Of a DNA stretch of 64,000 nucleotides, positions 8,977-17,213 are shown piece by piece. The DNA is from Candidatus Pseudoscillospira falkowii (GTDB taxonomy: Bacteria > Bacillota > Clostridia > Oscillospirales > Oscillospiraceae). The stretch's first letter is position 1. Each line of letters begins with the position of its first letter. The translations under genes were made by a program, and so were the position numbers. The stretch spans positions 1 through 64,000 of the forward strand of contig CAJFFX010000002.1 in the NCBI GenBank assembly GCA_904374485.1, written 5' to 3'. The notes beneath the pieces were generated by a model. It made no database searches. It worked only from the letters and a program-made list of their open reading frames with translations, and was not told the DNA's origin.

Positions 8977-9830
8977 GCAGGCACCTCCTGTTCTTTGAGA
9001 ATTTGAAACACGGTTTCCAGGATCGCCTCGCCGGCGGAAGCCGGCGCCAGCTTGCCCGGCAGGCTCAGCGCCCACTCCGTTGAAAGGCCCAGTTCCCGGG
9101 CCGCCGCCCGGTCGACACCGCCGGGTTTGGACGCCAGGTCGATGCACAGACAGCGCCGGTCCATTCGCTCCAGCAGCGCCCGGTCCAGGATCAGGTGGGG
9201 CACGGTGTTGTACACCACGCCGCAGCGGGGCAGGATATGGGCCAGCTGCGCCAGGGAACAGCCCCGGCAGCCGTCCAGCTGCGCCTGGACGACGTCCTTC
9301 CCCTGGCGGGCGGCCACCGTCACCTCCGCCCCCAGTGCGCACAGCAGCCGGGCCAGGAATTTTCCGATGCGGCCGTAACCGATCACCAGGCACGGCGTGC
9401 CCCGGATCGTCCGGGGCAGCCGGCCCATGGTCAGCTCCAGCGCGCCCTCCGCCGTGATATATGCGTTGCGCAGAACGAACTCTTCGCGTTTGAAATAATC
9501 GATAGGCCGCAGGCCGTATTCCGCCGCAGAGCGCAGCAGTTCCTCCGACAGCATCCCGCCGAAGATCTTTTGCCGGGGCTGCAGCAGCGGCCACAGGGTC
9601 TCCATCGGCAGTTTTTTCTCCATAGCGGGCGCGTTGAGGAAGCCGCCGTCTGCCGCCGGCAGCGGCAGCAGCACCACGTCCGCGCTCCCCATCCGGGCGG
9701 CGGTCTCCGGCGTCAGGTGCGCGCCGCGCTCCAGGCCGAACACCGCCGCCGCATATCCGCGTGCATGCAGCAGCTCCGCAGCTGCCGCTTGGCGGGAATC
9801 TCCGCCCGCCACAAAAAATGTCTGTTTCAT
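8973..9830 (-). CDS. dpaA: Dipicolinate synthase subunit A (SpoVFA)
   Basis: DpaA, 285 residues, the NAD(P)-dependent subunit that oxidises the lysine-pathway intermediate to dipicolinate, the calcium chelator of the spore core. A Rossmann motif is visible in CLVIGYGRIGKFLARLL around the middle, with the usual N-terminal domain (FVAGGDSRQ). GGAGGG lies six bases before the ATG at 9830; upstream in-frame codons lack one. Overlaps dpaB by four bases. The pair is strong evidence that the organism forms endospores. The lysine genes that often flank it (dapG, dapA, asd) are absent here. Confidence 0.94.
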   Translation of the reverse strand: MKQTFFVAGGDSRQAAAAELLHARGYAAAVFGLERGAHLTPETAARMGSADVVLLPLPAADGGFLNAPAMEKKLPMETLWPLLQPRQKIFGGMLSEELLRSAAEYGLRPIDYFKREEFVLRNAYITAEGALELTMGRLPRTIRGTPCLVIGYGRIGKFLARLLCALGAEVTVAARQGKDVVQAQLDGCRGCSLAQLAHILPRCGVVYNTVPHLILDRALLERMDRRCLCIDLASKPGGVDRAAARELGLSTEWALSLPGKLAPASAGEAILETVFQILKEQEVPA

Positions 9831-9876
9831 GTTCTCCCTCCGTCCCCATCCTATTCCCCGGAGCGGCCCTTGGTGA

Positions 9877-9905
9877 TTGCCACGGCGCATTAGATATGCT
9901 ATACT
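9877..9905 (+). promoter_or_regulatory. Predicted sigma-A promoter of the HAD phosphatase gene
   Basis: TTGCCA (9877-9882), 17-bp spacer, TATACT (9900-9905), 29 bp before the start codon and divergent from dpaA. Confidence 0.7.
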
Positions 9906-9934
9906 CAGAGCGATCAACGAAACGAGGTGGCTTC

Positions 9935-10621
9935 ATGACGCGCTATCCCTTCCTGCTGCTGGATGCAGACAACACGCTGTTCGACTTCGACCGCAACGAG
10001 GACCGCGCCTTTTCCATGCTGTGCGCCAAATACCGTCTGCCCTGCTCCCCCGAAAGCCGGGCGGTCTACGAAAGCTTCAACCAGCCCCTGTGGGAACAGC
10101 TCGAGCAGGGGCTCGTCACAAAGGACTTTCTGAAAGTCGAGCGCTTCCGCCGCTTTCTCGCCTACTACCACCGCTCAGAGGACGCCGCGGCCGTGGGGCG
10201 GGATTTTCTCGCCTTTCTCGGTACCGGAAGCCTTCTGATGCCCCACGCCGAAGAAGCCTGCCGCGCCCTGGCCCGGCGCCACAGGCTCTATATCCTGACG
10301 AATTCCGTGGCCAGCGTCCACATCGACCGGATGCATCAGGCCGCCATTGCGCCCTATATCGAGGCATCGTTCATCTCCGAAACCGTCGGCTATGAAAAGC
10401 CCCACCCGGCTTTTTTTGAGACCGTCCTCGCAAGCATCCCCGGCATCACCCGGGACAATTGCCTGCTCATCGGCGATTCGCTCACCAGCGATATCCGCGG
10501 CGGCATCGGCAGCGGCCTGCCCGTCTGCTGGTACAATCCCGCCCGCCAGGCGGCCCCGCCGGAGCTGGCCATTGACTACACGATCACAGACCTGATGGAA
10601 CTGCCCGCGCTGGTGGACTGA
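9935..10621 (+). CDS. HAD-superfamily phosphatase (YjjG-like nucleotidase)
   Basis: A cytosolic HAD hydrolase of 228 residues. Motif I is LLDADNTLFDF, with the aspartates at residues 10 and 12. Motif II is the threonine in YILTNSV. The lysine of motif III is in GYEKPHP and motif IV is LLIGDSLTSDI. The Asn after DAD and the EKPHP stretch match the YjjG / pyrimidine 5'-nucleotidase group, which removes phosphate from nucleotides including damaged ones; the exact substrate is inference. GAGGTGG precedes the ATG. Monocistronic, with promoter and a strong terminator. Confidence 0.88.
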   Translation: MTRYPFLLLDADNTLFDFDRNEDRAFSMLCAKYRLPCSPESRAVYESFNQPLWEQLEQGLVTKDFLKVERFRRFLAYYHRSEDAAAVGRDFLAFLGTGSLLMPHAEEACRALARRHRLYILTNSVASVHIDRMHQAAIAPYIEASFISETVGYEKPHPAFFETVLASIPGITRDNCLLIGDSLTSDIRGGIGSGLPVCWYNPARQAAPPELAIDYTITDLMELPALVD

Positions 10622-10638
10622 ATGCGCGCCAAAATGCT

Positions 10639-10676
10639 AAAACGCCCCGGGAGCACAGATGCTCCCGGGGCGTTTT
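10639..10676. terminator. Bidirectional terminator between the HAD gene and cca
   Basis: Perfect 17-bp stem (10639-10655 with 10660-10676) with loop CAGA, flanked by AAAA and TTTT. It serves both converging genes. Confidence 0.9.
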
Positions 10677-10677
10677 C

Positions 10678-12006
10678 TCATTTATTTCTTCTTTCCCGGT
10701 CCAGCGCCGCCAGCAGGGCGGCTTTTTCATTGGGCAGGCGCTCTTCCAGCACCTCGCGCAAAAGGAAGTCCAGGGCCTGTCCCACTTCCCTGCCCGCGCA
10801 GCCCAGGGCTAGCAGGTCCCGGCCGTTCACAGCCAGCTGCTTTAAGGAAAAGCAGGCATCCTCGGCAATCAGCTCCTGCAGCAGGCCCTCCAGCACGTCG
10901 ATCTCCTGCTGGCGGCCGCGGTAGGCCGGTGCCTGGGCCAGATTGTCCGCCCGCTTGACCTGCAGCAGCTGGGCCGCGGCCTCCGCGCCCAGCTTGTTCA
11001 TCAGGCGGCGTACAGCCCGGCGGGTGGGCTCGATGGTCACGTCGTGCCACTTCACCAGCGTCAGTATCCGCTCAGCCGAGGCGTTGTCGAAGCGCAGGCG
11101 GCGCAGGGCGATCGCCGCCAGCGCGCAGCTGGCGGCGGCATGGCCCTTGAAATGGCCCACGCCGGCTTCATCCAGCGTCATACAGCCGGGTTTTCCCAGG
11201 TCGTGGAGCAGCATCGTCATGCGGAGCACACTTTCCGCCTTCACGGCCCCCAGGGCCCGCGCCGTGTGCTCCCACACGTCGTAGCAGTGGTGGTAATTCT
11301 TCTGATCGCAGCCCACGGCGGGCAGGATCTCCGGCAGGAAAACGCCGATCACATCCGGGTAGGCCAGCAGGACCCGCGCCGCATCCGCGCCGCAGATCAG
11401 TTTCAAAAGTTCCGTGCGGATGCGCTCCGCCGCCACGGCGCGCAGCTGTCCCGCCATGGCGTGGACCGCACGGTCCGTTTCCGCCTCGACAGGAAAGCCC
11501 AGGGCGGCGGAAAAGCGGACGGCCCGCAGGATGCGCAGCGCATCCTCCGAAAAGCGGCGCGCCGGGTCACCCACGGCGCGGATGACGCCGCGGCGCAGAT
11601 CCGCCTGGCCGCCCAGCGGGTCGACGACATGCCCCCTGCGGTCCATGGCCATGGCGTTGACCGTGAAATCGCGCCGCCGCAAATCCTCGGAAAGGTCGCC
11701 GGTAAAGGAGACGCTGTCCGGATGGCGGTGGTCGCCGTAGGTCCCGTCCACGCGGTAGGTGGTCACCTCGAAGGAGGCGCCGTCCAGCCGGACCGTGACG
11801 GTGCCGTGCTGCAGCCCCGTGGGCAGAGCGAAGCCTTCAAACAGCGCCAGCACATCCTCCGGCCGGGCGCTCGTCGTCATATCCCAGTCCGCCGGGATGC
11901 GCCCCAGCAGAAGGTCCCGCACGCATCCGCCCACGAGATACCCTTCATAGCCCGCCGCTTCCAGCCGCTCCAACACCTGCGCCGCCTGGGGCAGGATCTG
12001 TTTCAT
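10678..12006 (-). CDS. cca: CCA tRNA nucleotidyltransferase
   Basis: A 442-residue class II CCA-adding or A-adding enzyme that builds or repairs the tRNA 3' end. GYLVGGCVRDLLLG and the catalytic pair D40/D42 in ADWDMTTSARP mark the nucleotidyltransferase head. RRDFTVNAMAMD follows, then RILRAVRFSAALGF, and a later HD domain is seen in MLLHDLGKPG. An HD domain is common in bacterial members with repair activity (family knowledge). AAAGGAGG lies about nine bases before the ATG. It faces murC divergently. Confidence 0.95.
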   Translation of the reverse strand: MKQILPQAAQVLERLEAAGYEGYLVGGCVRDLLLGRIPADWDMTTSARPEDVLALFEGFALPTGLQHGTVTVRLDGASFEVTTYRVDGTYGDHRHPDSVSFTGDLSEDLRRRDFTVNAMAMDRRGHVVDPLGGQADLRRGVIRAVGDPARRFSEDALRILRAVRFSAALGFPVEAETDRAVHAMAGQLRAVAAERIRTELLKLICGADAARVLLAYPDVIGVFLPEILPAVGCDQKNYHHCYDVWEHTARALGAVKAESVLRMTMLLHDLGKPGCMTLDEAGVGHFKGHAAASCALAAIALRRLRFDNASAERILTLVKWHDVTIEPTRRAVRRLMNKLGAEAAAQLLQVKRADNLAQAPAYRGRQQEIDVLEGLLQELIAEDACFSLKQLAVNGRDLLALGCAGREVGQALDFLLREVLEERLPNEKAALLAALDRERRNK

Positions 12007-12113
12007 AAGCTGCCGCCTCCTTTCTTTTCCCGATTTCTGCCGCGAAACTTTTTTTCTGCATAAACTATCTCAGGCCGCCCCGCCGCAAAAATCCGGCGGG
12101 CGCGAATCAGGGA

Positions 12114-12142
12114 TTGCACTCTGTTTCTTTCAGTATTATAAT
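12114..12142 (+). promoter_or_regulatory. Predicted sigma-A promoter of murC
   Basis: TTGCAC (12114-12119), 17-bp spacer, perfect TATAAT (12137-12142), 67 bp before the start codon. Confidence 0.8.
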
Positions 12143-12208
12143 AAGTTCGCAAAAATTTGCAACTATCGGCAGGAAATTCCTTCTGCCGTTCATAATATGG
12201 AGGTTTTT

Positions 12209-13579
12209 ATGGAAGATATCCGTCAGTATATGGTCCCCGGGAAGCGGGCGCATCTCATCGGCATCGGCGGCGTTTCCATGTCGCCCCTGGCCGAGGTACT
12301 GCACCGCGCCGGCATCGCGGTACACGGCAGCGACATGCGCGAAAGCGAGGCAGTGGAGCACCTGCGCAGTTTGGGCATTGCGGTCTGTATCGGCCATTAC
12401 GGAAAGAATATCGACGGCTGCGACTACATCATCCGCACCGCCGCCGTCCACGACAGCAATCCCGAGATCGTGGCCGCCCACGAGCAGGGCATCCCCGTTT
12501 TTGAGCGGGCCCAGGCCTGGGGCGCCATTATGCAGCATTATCAGAACGCCGTGTGCATCGCCGGCACCCACGGCAAAACCACCACCACATCCATGATGAC
12601 CCACATCACCATGGCCGCCGCCCTGGACCCCACCATCATGGTGGGCGGCACCCTGCCCCTGCTGGGCTCGGGTTACCGCGTGGGCCACGGCAGCACCATC
12701 GTGCTGGAATCCTGCGAATACTGCAACTCCTTTTTGAGCTTCTTCCCCACGGTGGCCGTCATTTTGAACGTGGAAGCCGACCACCTGGATTTCTTCAAGG
12801 ACCTCGCCGATGTGGAGCACTCCTTCCGCCGCTTTGCGGAATTGGTGCCGGAATGGGGCAGCGTCATCGTCAACGCGGACGATGAAGGCGCCATGACCTC
12901 CGTCGCCGGCATCGCCCACCCCGTGGTGACCTTCTCCCTGAACAGCGGCAAGGCGGATTTCCGCGCCGGCGATCTGCAGTACCGCAACGGGCGGCCGGAG
13001 TTCGACATCCTGCGCCGCGGCGAGAAGTACTGCCATGTCGCCCTGCGCGTGCCGGGAACGCACAATGTGCTCAACGCCCTGGCGGCGGCCGCCGCCGCGG
13101 ACGCCCTGGGCATCGACGGCGAGGCCGTTTCCCGGGGGCTCGGCTCCTTCACCGGTGCCGGCCGGCGCTTTGAACACAAGGGCAATTACAACGGCGCCGA
13201 GGTCTACGACGATTATGCCCACCATCCCGGCGAACTGCACGCCCTGCTGACCACCGCCAAAACCCTGGGCTACCGGCGCATCCTCTGCGCGTTCCAGCCC
13301 CACACCTATTCCCGCACCAAGTCGCTGTTCCGCGAATTCGTAGAGGAGCTGAAGATCCCGGATGTGACGATCCTTATGGAGATCTTTGCCGCCCGGGAGA
13401 CCGACACCCTGGGCATCTCCTCCAAGGACCTGGCCGACGCCATCCCCGGCGCCGTCTACTGCCGGACGCTGGACGAGGTGACGGACACCCTGCGCGGCAT
13501 CGCCCGGGAGGGCGACCTGATTTTGACCGTGGGCGCGGGCGACATTTACCTGGCCGGCGAAAAACTTTTGGTAAAATAA
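12209..13579 (+). CDS. murC: UDP-N-acetylmuramate--L-alanine ligase (MurC)
   Basis: MurC, 456 residues, adds L-alanine to UDP-MurNAc using ATP, the first step of the peptidoglycan stem peptide. An N-terminal Rossmann motif LIGIGGVSM is followed by the ATP loop GTHGKTTTT at about 119-127. Mur-ligase signatures continue with [11 protein letters not shown], the central [13 protein letters not shown] and [10 protein letters not shown] in the C-terminal domain. The first ATG in frame (12197) is part of the Shine-Dalgarno (ATGGAGG), so the ATG at 12209 is the start. It stands apart from a mur/fts cluster. Ends 118 bp before nrdR. Confidence 0.97.
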   Translation: MEDIRQYMVPGKRAHLIGIGGVSMSPLAEVLHRAGIAVHGSDMRESEAVEHLRSLGIAVCIGHYGKNIDGCDYIIRTAAVHDSNPEIVAAHEQGIPVFERAQAWGAIMQHYQNAVCIAGTHGKTTTTSMMTHITMAAALDPTIMVGGTLPLLGSGYRVGHGSTIVLESCEYCNSFLSFFPTVAVILNVEADHLDFFKDLADVEHSFRRFAELVPEWGSVIVNADDEGAMTSVAGIAHPVVTFSLNSGKADFRAGDLQYRNGRPEFDILRRGEKYCHVALRVPGTHNVLNALAAAAAADALGIDGEAVSRGLGSFTGAGRRFEHKGNYNGAEVYDDYAHHPGELHALLTTAKTLGYRRILCAFQPHTYSRTKSLFREFVEELKIPDVTILMEIFAARETDTLGISSKDLADAIPGAVYCRTLDEVTDTLRGIAREGDLILTVGAGDIYLAGEKLLVK

Positions 13580-13590
13580 GGGAAACATCG

Positions 13591-13619
13591 TTTTCTTTAC
13601 GCGTTTTCTGTGCTATAAT
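13591..13619 (+). promoter_or_regulatory. Possible promoter of nrdR
   Basis: Perfect TATAAT (13614-13619) with a poor -35 TTTTCT (13591-13596) at 17 bp. About 80 bp before the start codon. Confidence 0.5.
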
Positions 13620-13697
13620 ATCCTCATAAACGAGCAAAACGCATCCTTTCCCCGGCGCACACTTCAGCCGCGGCCGCGGCAAGTATGGAGGGAACTT

Positions 13698-14174
13698 ATG
13701 AAATGTCCTTATTGCGGGTTCAAAGAAAGCAAAGTGGTGGATTCCCGCCCCGCCGATGAAGGCAGCAGCATCCGCCGCCGCCGGGAGTGCCTGTCCTGCG
13801 GCAAGCGCTTCACGACTTATGAAACCGTGGAAAGCATGCCCATGGTAGTCATCAAGCGCGATGGCAGCCGCCAGACCTTCGACCGGCGCAAGCTGGTCAA
13901 CGGCATGCTCCGCGCCTGCGAAAAAAGGCCCGTCTCCCTGGCCCAGCTGGAAAAGATCGGCGAGGAGATCGAGCAGGAGCTCCAGAACTCTCTGGAGCGC
14001 GAGATCAGCACCGAGCGGGTGGGCGAGCTGGTGATGGACAAGCTCAAATCCGTGGACGAGGTGGCCTATGTGCGCTTTGCCTCGGTCTACCGGCAGTTCA
14101 AGGACATCAATACCTTTATGCGCGAACTGAACAAGCTGCTCAACGAAGACGAGGGCAACACCCAGAACCCATAA
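13698..14174 (+). CDS. nrdR: Transcriptional repressor NrdR
   Basis: NrdR, 158 residues, represses ribonucleotide reductase operons in response to bound ATP/dATP. The zinc ribbon is C3, C6, C31 and C34 (MKCPYC and CLSCGKRF). The ATP-cone follows with [17 protein letters not shown] and [15 protein letters not shown] near residue 120. GGAGGGAACTT precedes the ATG. Its targets (nrd genes with NrdR boxes) are not in this window. Length and motifs are ordinary. Confidence 0.97.
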   Translation: MKCPYCGFKESKVVDSRPADEGSSIRRRRECLSCGKRFTTYETVESMPMVVIKRDGSRQTFDRRKLVNGMLRACEKRPVSLAQLEKIGEEIEQELQNSLEREISTERVGELVMDKLKSVDEVAYVRFASVYRQFKDINTFMRELNKLLNEDEGNTQNP

Positions 14175-14185
14175 AGCACCCCGGC

Positions 14186-14205
14186 CGCCGCGCCTTTGGC
14201 GCGGC
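14186..14205. other. GC-rich hairpin between convergent genes
   Basis: GCCGCGCC pairs with GGCGCGGC around TTT, between the nrdR stop and the facing gene. It has no clear T-tract, so terminator activity is doubtful. Confidence 0.4.
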
Positions 14206-14745
14206 TCACAAAACACGGGGGCAGTCGTTCTCATCGAACCAGAACACCGCATAGGGCTTTCCCCACAGGCGCACGACTTTGGCAAAGCAGAAATACCGCG
14301 CCAGCAAAAAGGGCTTTCCATCGTCGATGGGCACGGCGAGGCAGCGCCCCTCTCCCAGGGGCTTCCAGTAGCACGCCCCGCCGGAGAGCTCCGGCGCCAG
14401 CCGGTGGAAAAAATATTCCGGGTGGGCAAGGCGCATCCAGCCCGCCTCGGCGCTGCCGGCAGCCCTTTCTCCCTCTTCTTCCGCGCGGGGCTGAAGGCGG
14501 GCGCAGCGCAGCGTTCCAACGCTCTCCCAGGCCCGGTTGGCCATGGTACGCCGCAAAACGAAGCAGCCGTCCCGCCACTCCGGTACCCCCAGGAGCACGC
14601 TGCCCCCCTCCCCCTCCAGGAAGAGGGAATAAAGCCGCCCCGGCCGCGCGCCGCAGACCGCCGAAAACGCCGTATAAAGCCCCTGCTTTTCCAGACGCAC
14701 CGTGCCGCAGGGCACGCCGTCGTGATAGATCAGATATTCTTCCAT
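14206..14745 (-). CDS. Hypothetical protein, 179 residues
   Basis: A family I do not recognise. The N-terminal part (MEEYLIYHDGVPCGTV, GLYTAFSAVC, LLGVPEWRDGCFVLRRTM) looks like beta-rich repeats. A Glu/Ala-rich linker follows around residue 85, then a C-terminal part with PEYFFHRLAPEL, KPFLLARYFCFAKV and YAVFWFDENDCP. No signal peptide. GAGGTGA lies eight bases before the ATG at 14745. It is downstream of a secreted protein gene, but a strong hairpin (14767-14800) lies between them. It may be read through or have a promoter I cannot see. Confidence 0.7.
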   Translation of the reverse strand: MEEYLIYHDGVPCGTVRLEKQGLYTAFSAVCGARPGRLYSLFLEGEGGSVLLGVPEWRDGCFVLRRTMANRAWESVGTLRCARLQPRAEEEGERAAGSAEAGWMRLAHPEYFFHRLAPELSGGACYWKPLGEGRCLAVPIDDGKPFLLARYFCFAKVVRLWGKPYAVFWFDENDCPRVL

Positions 14746-14766
14746 CGCCGTCACCTCAAAACGAAC

Positions 14767-14800
14767 AAAACGCCTGTGCAATGATATGCACAGGCGTTTT
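14767..14800 (-). terminator. Terminator after the secreted protein gene
   Basis: Perfect 14-bp stem (14767-14780 with 14787-14800) with a 6-base loop. It lies just 24 bp past the stop at 14825. The T-tract is four bases. Confidence 0.75.
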
Positions 14801-14824
14801 ATTTCATGCCGGTTTTCCGGGCCG

Positions 14825-15250
14825 TCAGGCGACCGTATAGCTGCCGCGGACCAGGACCTTCACCGTGGACGCCGTGGCCTTGACGCCGCGGTCCTCGATG
14901 GTCATCATGTAGAGGTGATTTTTCTCCAGGGCGGCGCCGTTGTTCAGCGTGCCGGCGGAGGTAGTGTCGATCAGGCCGGGGGTGGAGGAAGCCGTGCAGA
15001 CCGCCGTGCCCACGCGGAGCATCACCTCGGTGCCCACTTCGCCCTTCAGGGTTTGACCGCTGCTCATGGTGACCAGCACAAAGCCGCCGTTGGCCTCTGC
15101 CAAGACTTCGTTTTTGAAGGTATCGTTCAAATAGCTGTATGTGACCAGGGGGTCCTCCTGGGAGCCCACGTTGGCGGCCACGGCGCCGGTGACGCCCAGC
15201 AGCGCCGCCGTCAGCACGCACACCAGGCCCAGGATCCATTTCTTCTTCAC
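14825..15250 (-). CDS. Secreted hypothetical protein with signal peptide
   Basis: A 141-residue protein beginning MKKKWILGLVCVLTAALLG with an Ala-rich cleavage region near residue 26, so exported. The mature part is Thr/Val/Gly rich with alternating beta-like segments (LAEANGGFVLVTMSSGQTL, VMLRVGTAVCTASS, NHLYMMTIEDRGVKATA). It reads like a small beta-sandwich, with no recognised family. It contains TPGLIDTTSAGTLNNGAAL, as in proteins made of short surface strands. The start codon is GTG with AAGGAG about ten bases upstream. Function unknown. Confidence 0.72.
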   Translation of the reverse strand: MKKKWILGLVCVLTAALLGVTGAVAANVGSQEDPLVTYSYLNDTFKNEVLAEANGGFVLVTMSSGQTLKGEVGTEVMLRVGTAVCTASSTPGLIDTTSAGTLNNGAALEKNHLYMMTIEDRGVKATASTVKVLVRGSYTVA

Positions 15251-15334
15251 GCTCGTCCTTCTCCTTTATGTAATGATCTTTTACTGTATTTCCGCTGCAA
15301 ACCATGGGGAAAGCTCCCCATGGTTCACAGGATA

Positions 15335-15700
15335 TCACACCAGGCGGTCGTTGGGCAGCCCGAAGCTGACGGCGATGGCGGAATCCACCTTTTCCATCAG
15401 CTTGGCGTCCAGCCGGCCCATCTTTTCCCGCAGCCGCCGCTTATCCAGGGTGCGGATCTGTTCTAACAGTACCACAGAATCCTTGGTAAGTCCATATTTT
15501 TTCGAAGATAATTCAATATGCGTCGGCAGGCGGGCCTTGTTGACCTGTGATGTGATCGCCGCGGCGATCACCGTAGGGCTGTATCGGTTTCCCGTATCGT
15601 TCTGCACGATCAGGACCGGGCGCACGCCTCCCTGTTCGCTGCCGACGACGGGACTGAGGTCGGCATAATAAATATCGCCCCGTTTTACGTTCGTATCCAA
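15335..15700 (-). CDS. mazF: MazF/EndoA-type mRNA interferase toxin
   Basis: The core [44 protein letters not shown] and THIEL is a Firmicute EndoA/MazF, a ribonuclease cutting mRNA at short sites. The family length is about 116-120 residues. A TTG at 15700, ten bases after GGAG, gives 121 residues. The frame stays open to 15904, and an ATG at 15736 has its SD-like GGAAGG touching the codon. It lies downstream of alr as in Bacillus, but no antitoxin gene fits the 200 bp between them. Start uncertain, family certain. Confidence 0.88.
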   Translation of the reverse strand: MDTNVKRGDIYYADLSPVVGSEQGGVRPVLIVQNDTGNRYSPTVIAAAITSQVNKARLPTHIELSSKKYGLTKDSVVLLEQIRTLDKRRLREKMGRLDAKLMEKVDSAIAVSFGLPNDRLV

Positions 15701-15900
15701 AAAGCTCACACTCCGCCGGAAAGATAGTTCCCCCATCCTTCCGGATACCACACGGGCGCCGTTTTTGCGGGCCTTCGCACCCAAAAGGAAGAAGGTACTA
15801 TCATTTTCCCACGCAGGAATGGAATTTATACCGCTCCCCTCCAGGAAATTCCCACTGCGGCGGCCCTGTGTCATTGTATGCCGCTTTCCGCCGGGCAGTG

Positions 15901-17079
15901 TCAATCCCGAATCCAGAGCTTGCGCTCCACCGCTTCGCCGCCGCGGTAATAGATCCGCGGCACGCGTTTGGATACGGCGCAGACGATTTCATAGGGGATC
16001 GTGCCGGCCCGTTTTGCCATGGCGTTGACGGAGTTTTTCTCCCCGAAGATCTCCACCGTGCCGCCCACGTTCACATGGGGGCAGCGCGTCAGGTCCACCA
16101 TGCACATATCCATGCAGATGCGGCCCAGGATCGGGGCGGGGCCGTCGGCGGTCATGACCGGATAGCCGTTGGAAAAACAGCGGAAGAATCCGTCGGCATA
16201 GCCGATAGGCAGCACGCCCACCCGGGTGCGCCCCTGGGTGCGGTACAGGCGGCCGTAACTGATGTCGGTGCCCGCCTCATAGGTTTTGATCGTACTGACG
16301 CAGGTTTTCAGGCGCATCACCGGCCGCAGCCCCAGTTCCTCCGCCATCTCCGTCAGCCCGTAGAGCAGGATGCCGGGACGCACCATGTCGAGCCAGGTCT
16401 CAGGGTAATAGGCCACGGCGCCGCTGTTGGCGCAGTGGCGCAGGGCAAAGGTGCAGCCCTGCTGCTCCAGCGCGCCGATCACCCGCCGGAACAGGTCGAA
16501 CTGCGCCTTTGTATAGGCAACATTCTCCGCCCCCGGCTCGTCCGAGACAGAAAAATGGGTGAAGATCCCCTCTGCCTCCAGCCCCGGCAGGGCGCAGGAA
16601 TGGGCGATGCGGCTGACGCCGCCCTCAAAATGCTCCCCGGCGCACAAAAAGCCCAGGCGGGACATGCCCGTGTCCACCTTGATGTGGATCTTCAGCGTGC
16701 CGCCGCACTTCACCGCTTCGGCGCTGTATTCCTCGGCCTTGGCCTCGGCCGAAACGGCCTGGGTGATGTGCAGGCGGATCAGCTCGCCCACCTGGTCCGG
16801 CGGCGTGTGGCCCAGGATCAGAATGGGCATGGTGATGCCGTGTTCCCGCAGTTCCCGCGCCTCGTCCAGGCTGGACACCGCCAGATAATCCGCGCCGGCT
16901 TCCTGCAGCGCGCGGGACACCTGCACGGCGCCGTGGCCGTAGGCGTCCGCCTTGACGACGCCCAAAAAGCGGACGTCCGGCCCCACCCGATCGCGCAGTG
17001 CGCGGTAATTCTCCAGCAGGGCATCCAGATCAATTTCCGTCCAGGTCCGCTTCAATTCTGTTTCCATATCCAATTCCAT
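15901..17079 (-). CDS. alr: Alanine racemase
   Basis: Alr, 392 residues, PLP enzyme making D-alanine for peptidoglycan. The PLP lysine is K43 in [22 protein letters not shown] is the conserved barrel motif, and [10 protein letters not shown] with [11 protein letters not shown] leads to the catalytic tyrosine region. [12 protein letters not shown] closes the C-terminal beta-domain. GGAGG lies 11 bases before the ATG at 17079 and five before an in-frame TTG at 17085; either may be used. In a unit with mazF downstream. Confidence 0.95.
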   Translation of the reverse strand: MELDMETELKRTWTEIDLDALLENYRALRDRVGPDVRFLGVVKADAYGHGAVQVSRALQEAGADYLAVSSLDEARELREHGITMPILILGHTPPDQVGELIRLHITQAVSAEAKAEEYSAEAVKCGGTLKIHIKVDTGMSRLGFLCAGEHFEGGVSRIAHSCALPGLEAEGIFTHFSVSDEPGAENVAYTKAQFDLFRRVIGALEQQGCTFALRHCANSGAVAYYPETWLDMVRPGILLYGLTEMAEELGLRPVMRLKTCVSTIKTYEAGTDISYGRLYRTQGRTRVGVLPIGYADGFFRCFSNGYPVMTADGPAPILGRICMDMCMVDLTRCPHVNVGGTVEIFGEKNSVNAMAKRAGTIPYEIVCAVSKRVPRIYYRGGEAVERKLWIRD

Positions 17080-17213
17080 ATCCAAAACCGCCTCCGGGAT
17101 CGTTCAATATCGGCTGTCAGTATAGCACGTTTCCGCCGCCGGCACAATATGCCCGCGGGAAACAAAAGCGGCGCGCAGGGTTTTCCGCCCCGCGCGCCGG
17201 AGAAAATCCGATT

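Noticed and set aside
8398..9936. One long protein covering dpaB and part of dpaA
   Set aside because: The upstream part is a shifted frame of dpaA; the real dpaB starts at the TTG at 8976.
12107..13588. Antisense frame opposite murC
   Set aside because: Shadow of murC; murC has motifs, promoter and ribosome site.
15701..15900. Antitoxin gene between alr and mazF
   Set aside because: All frames checked by eye; none encodes a ribbon-helix-helix protein with a start and ribosome-binding site.
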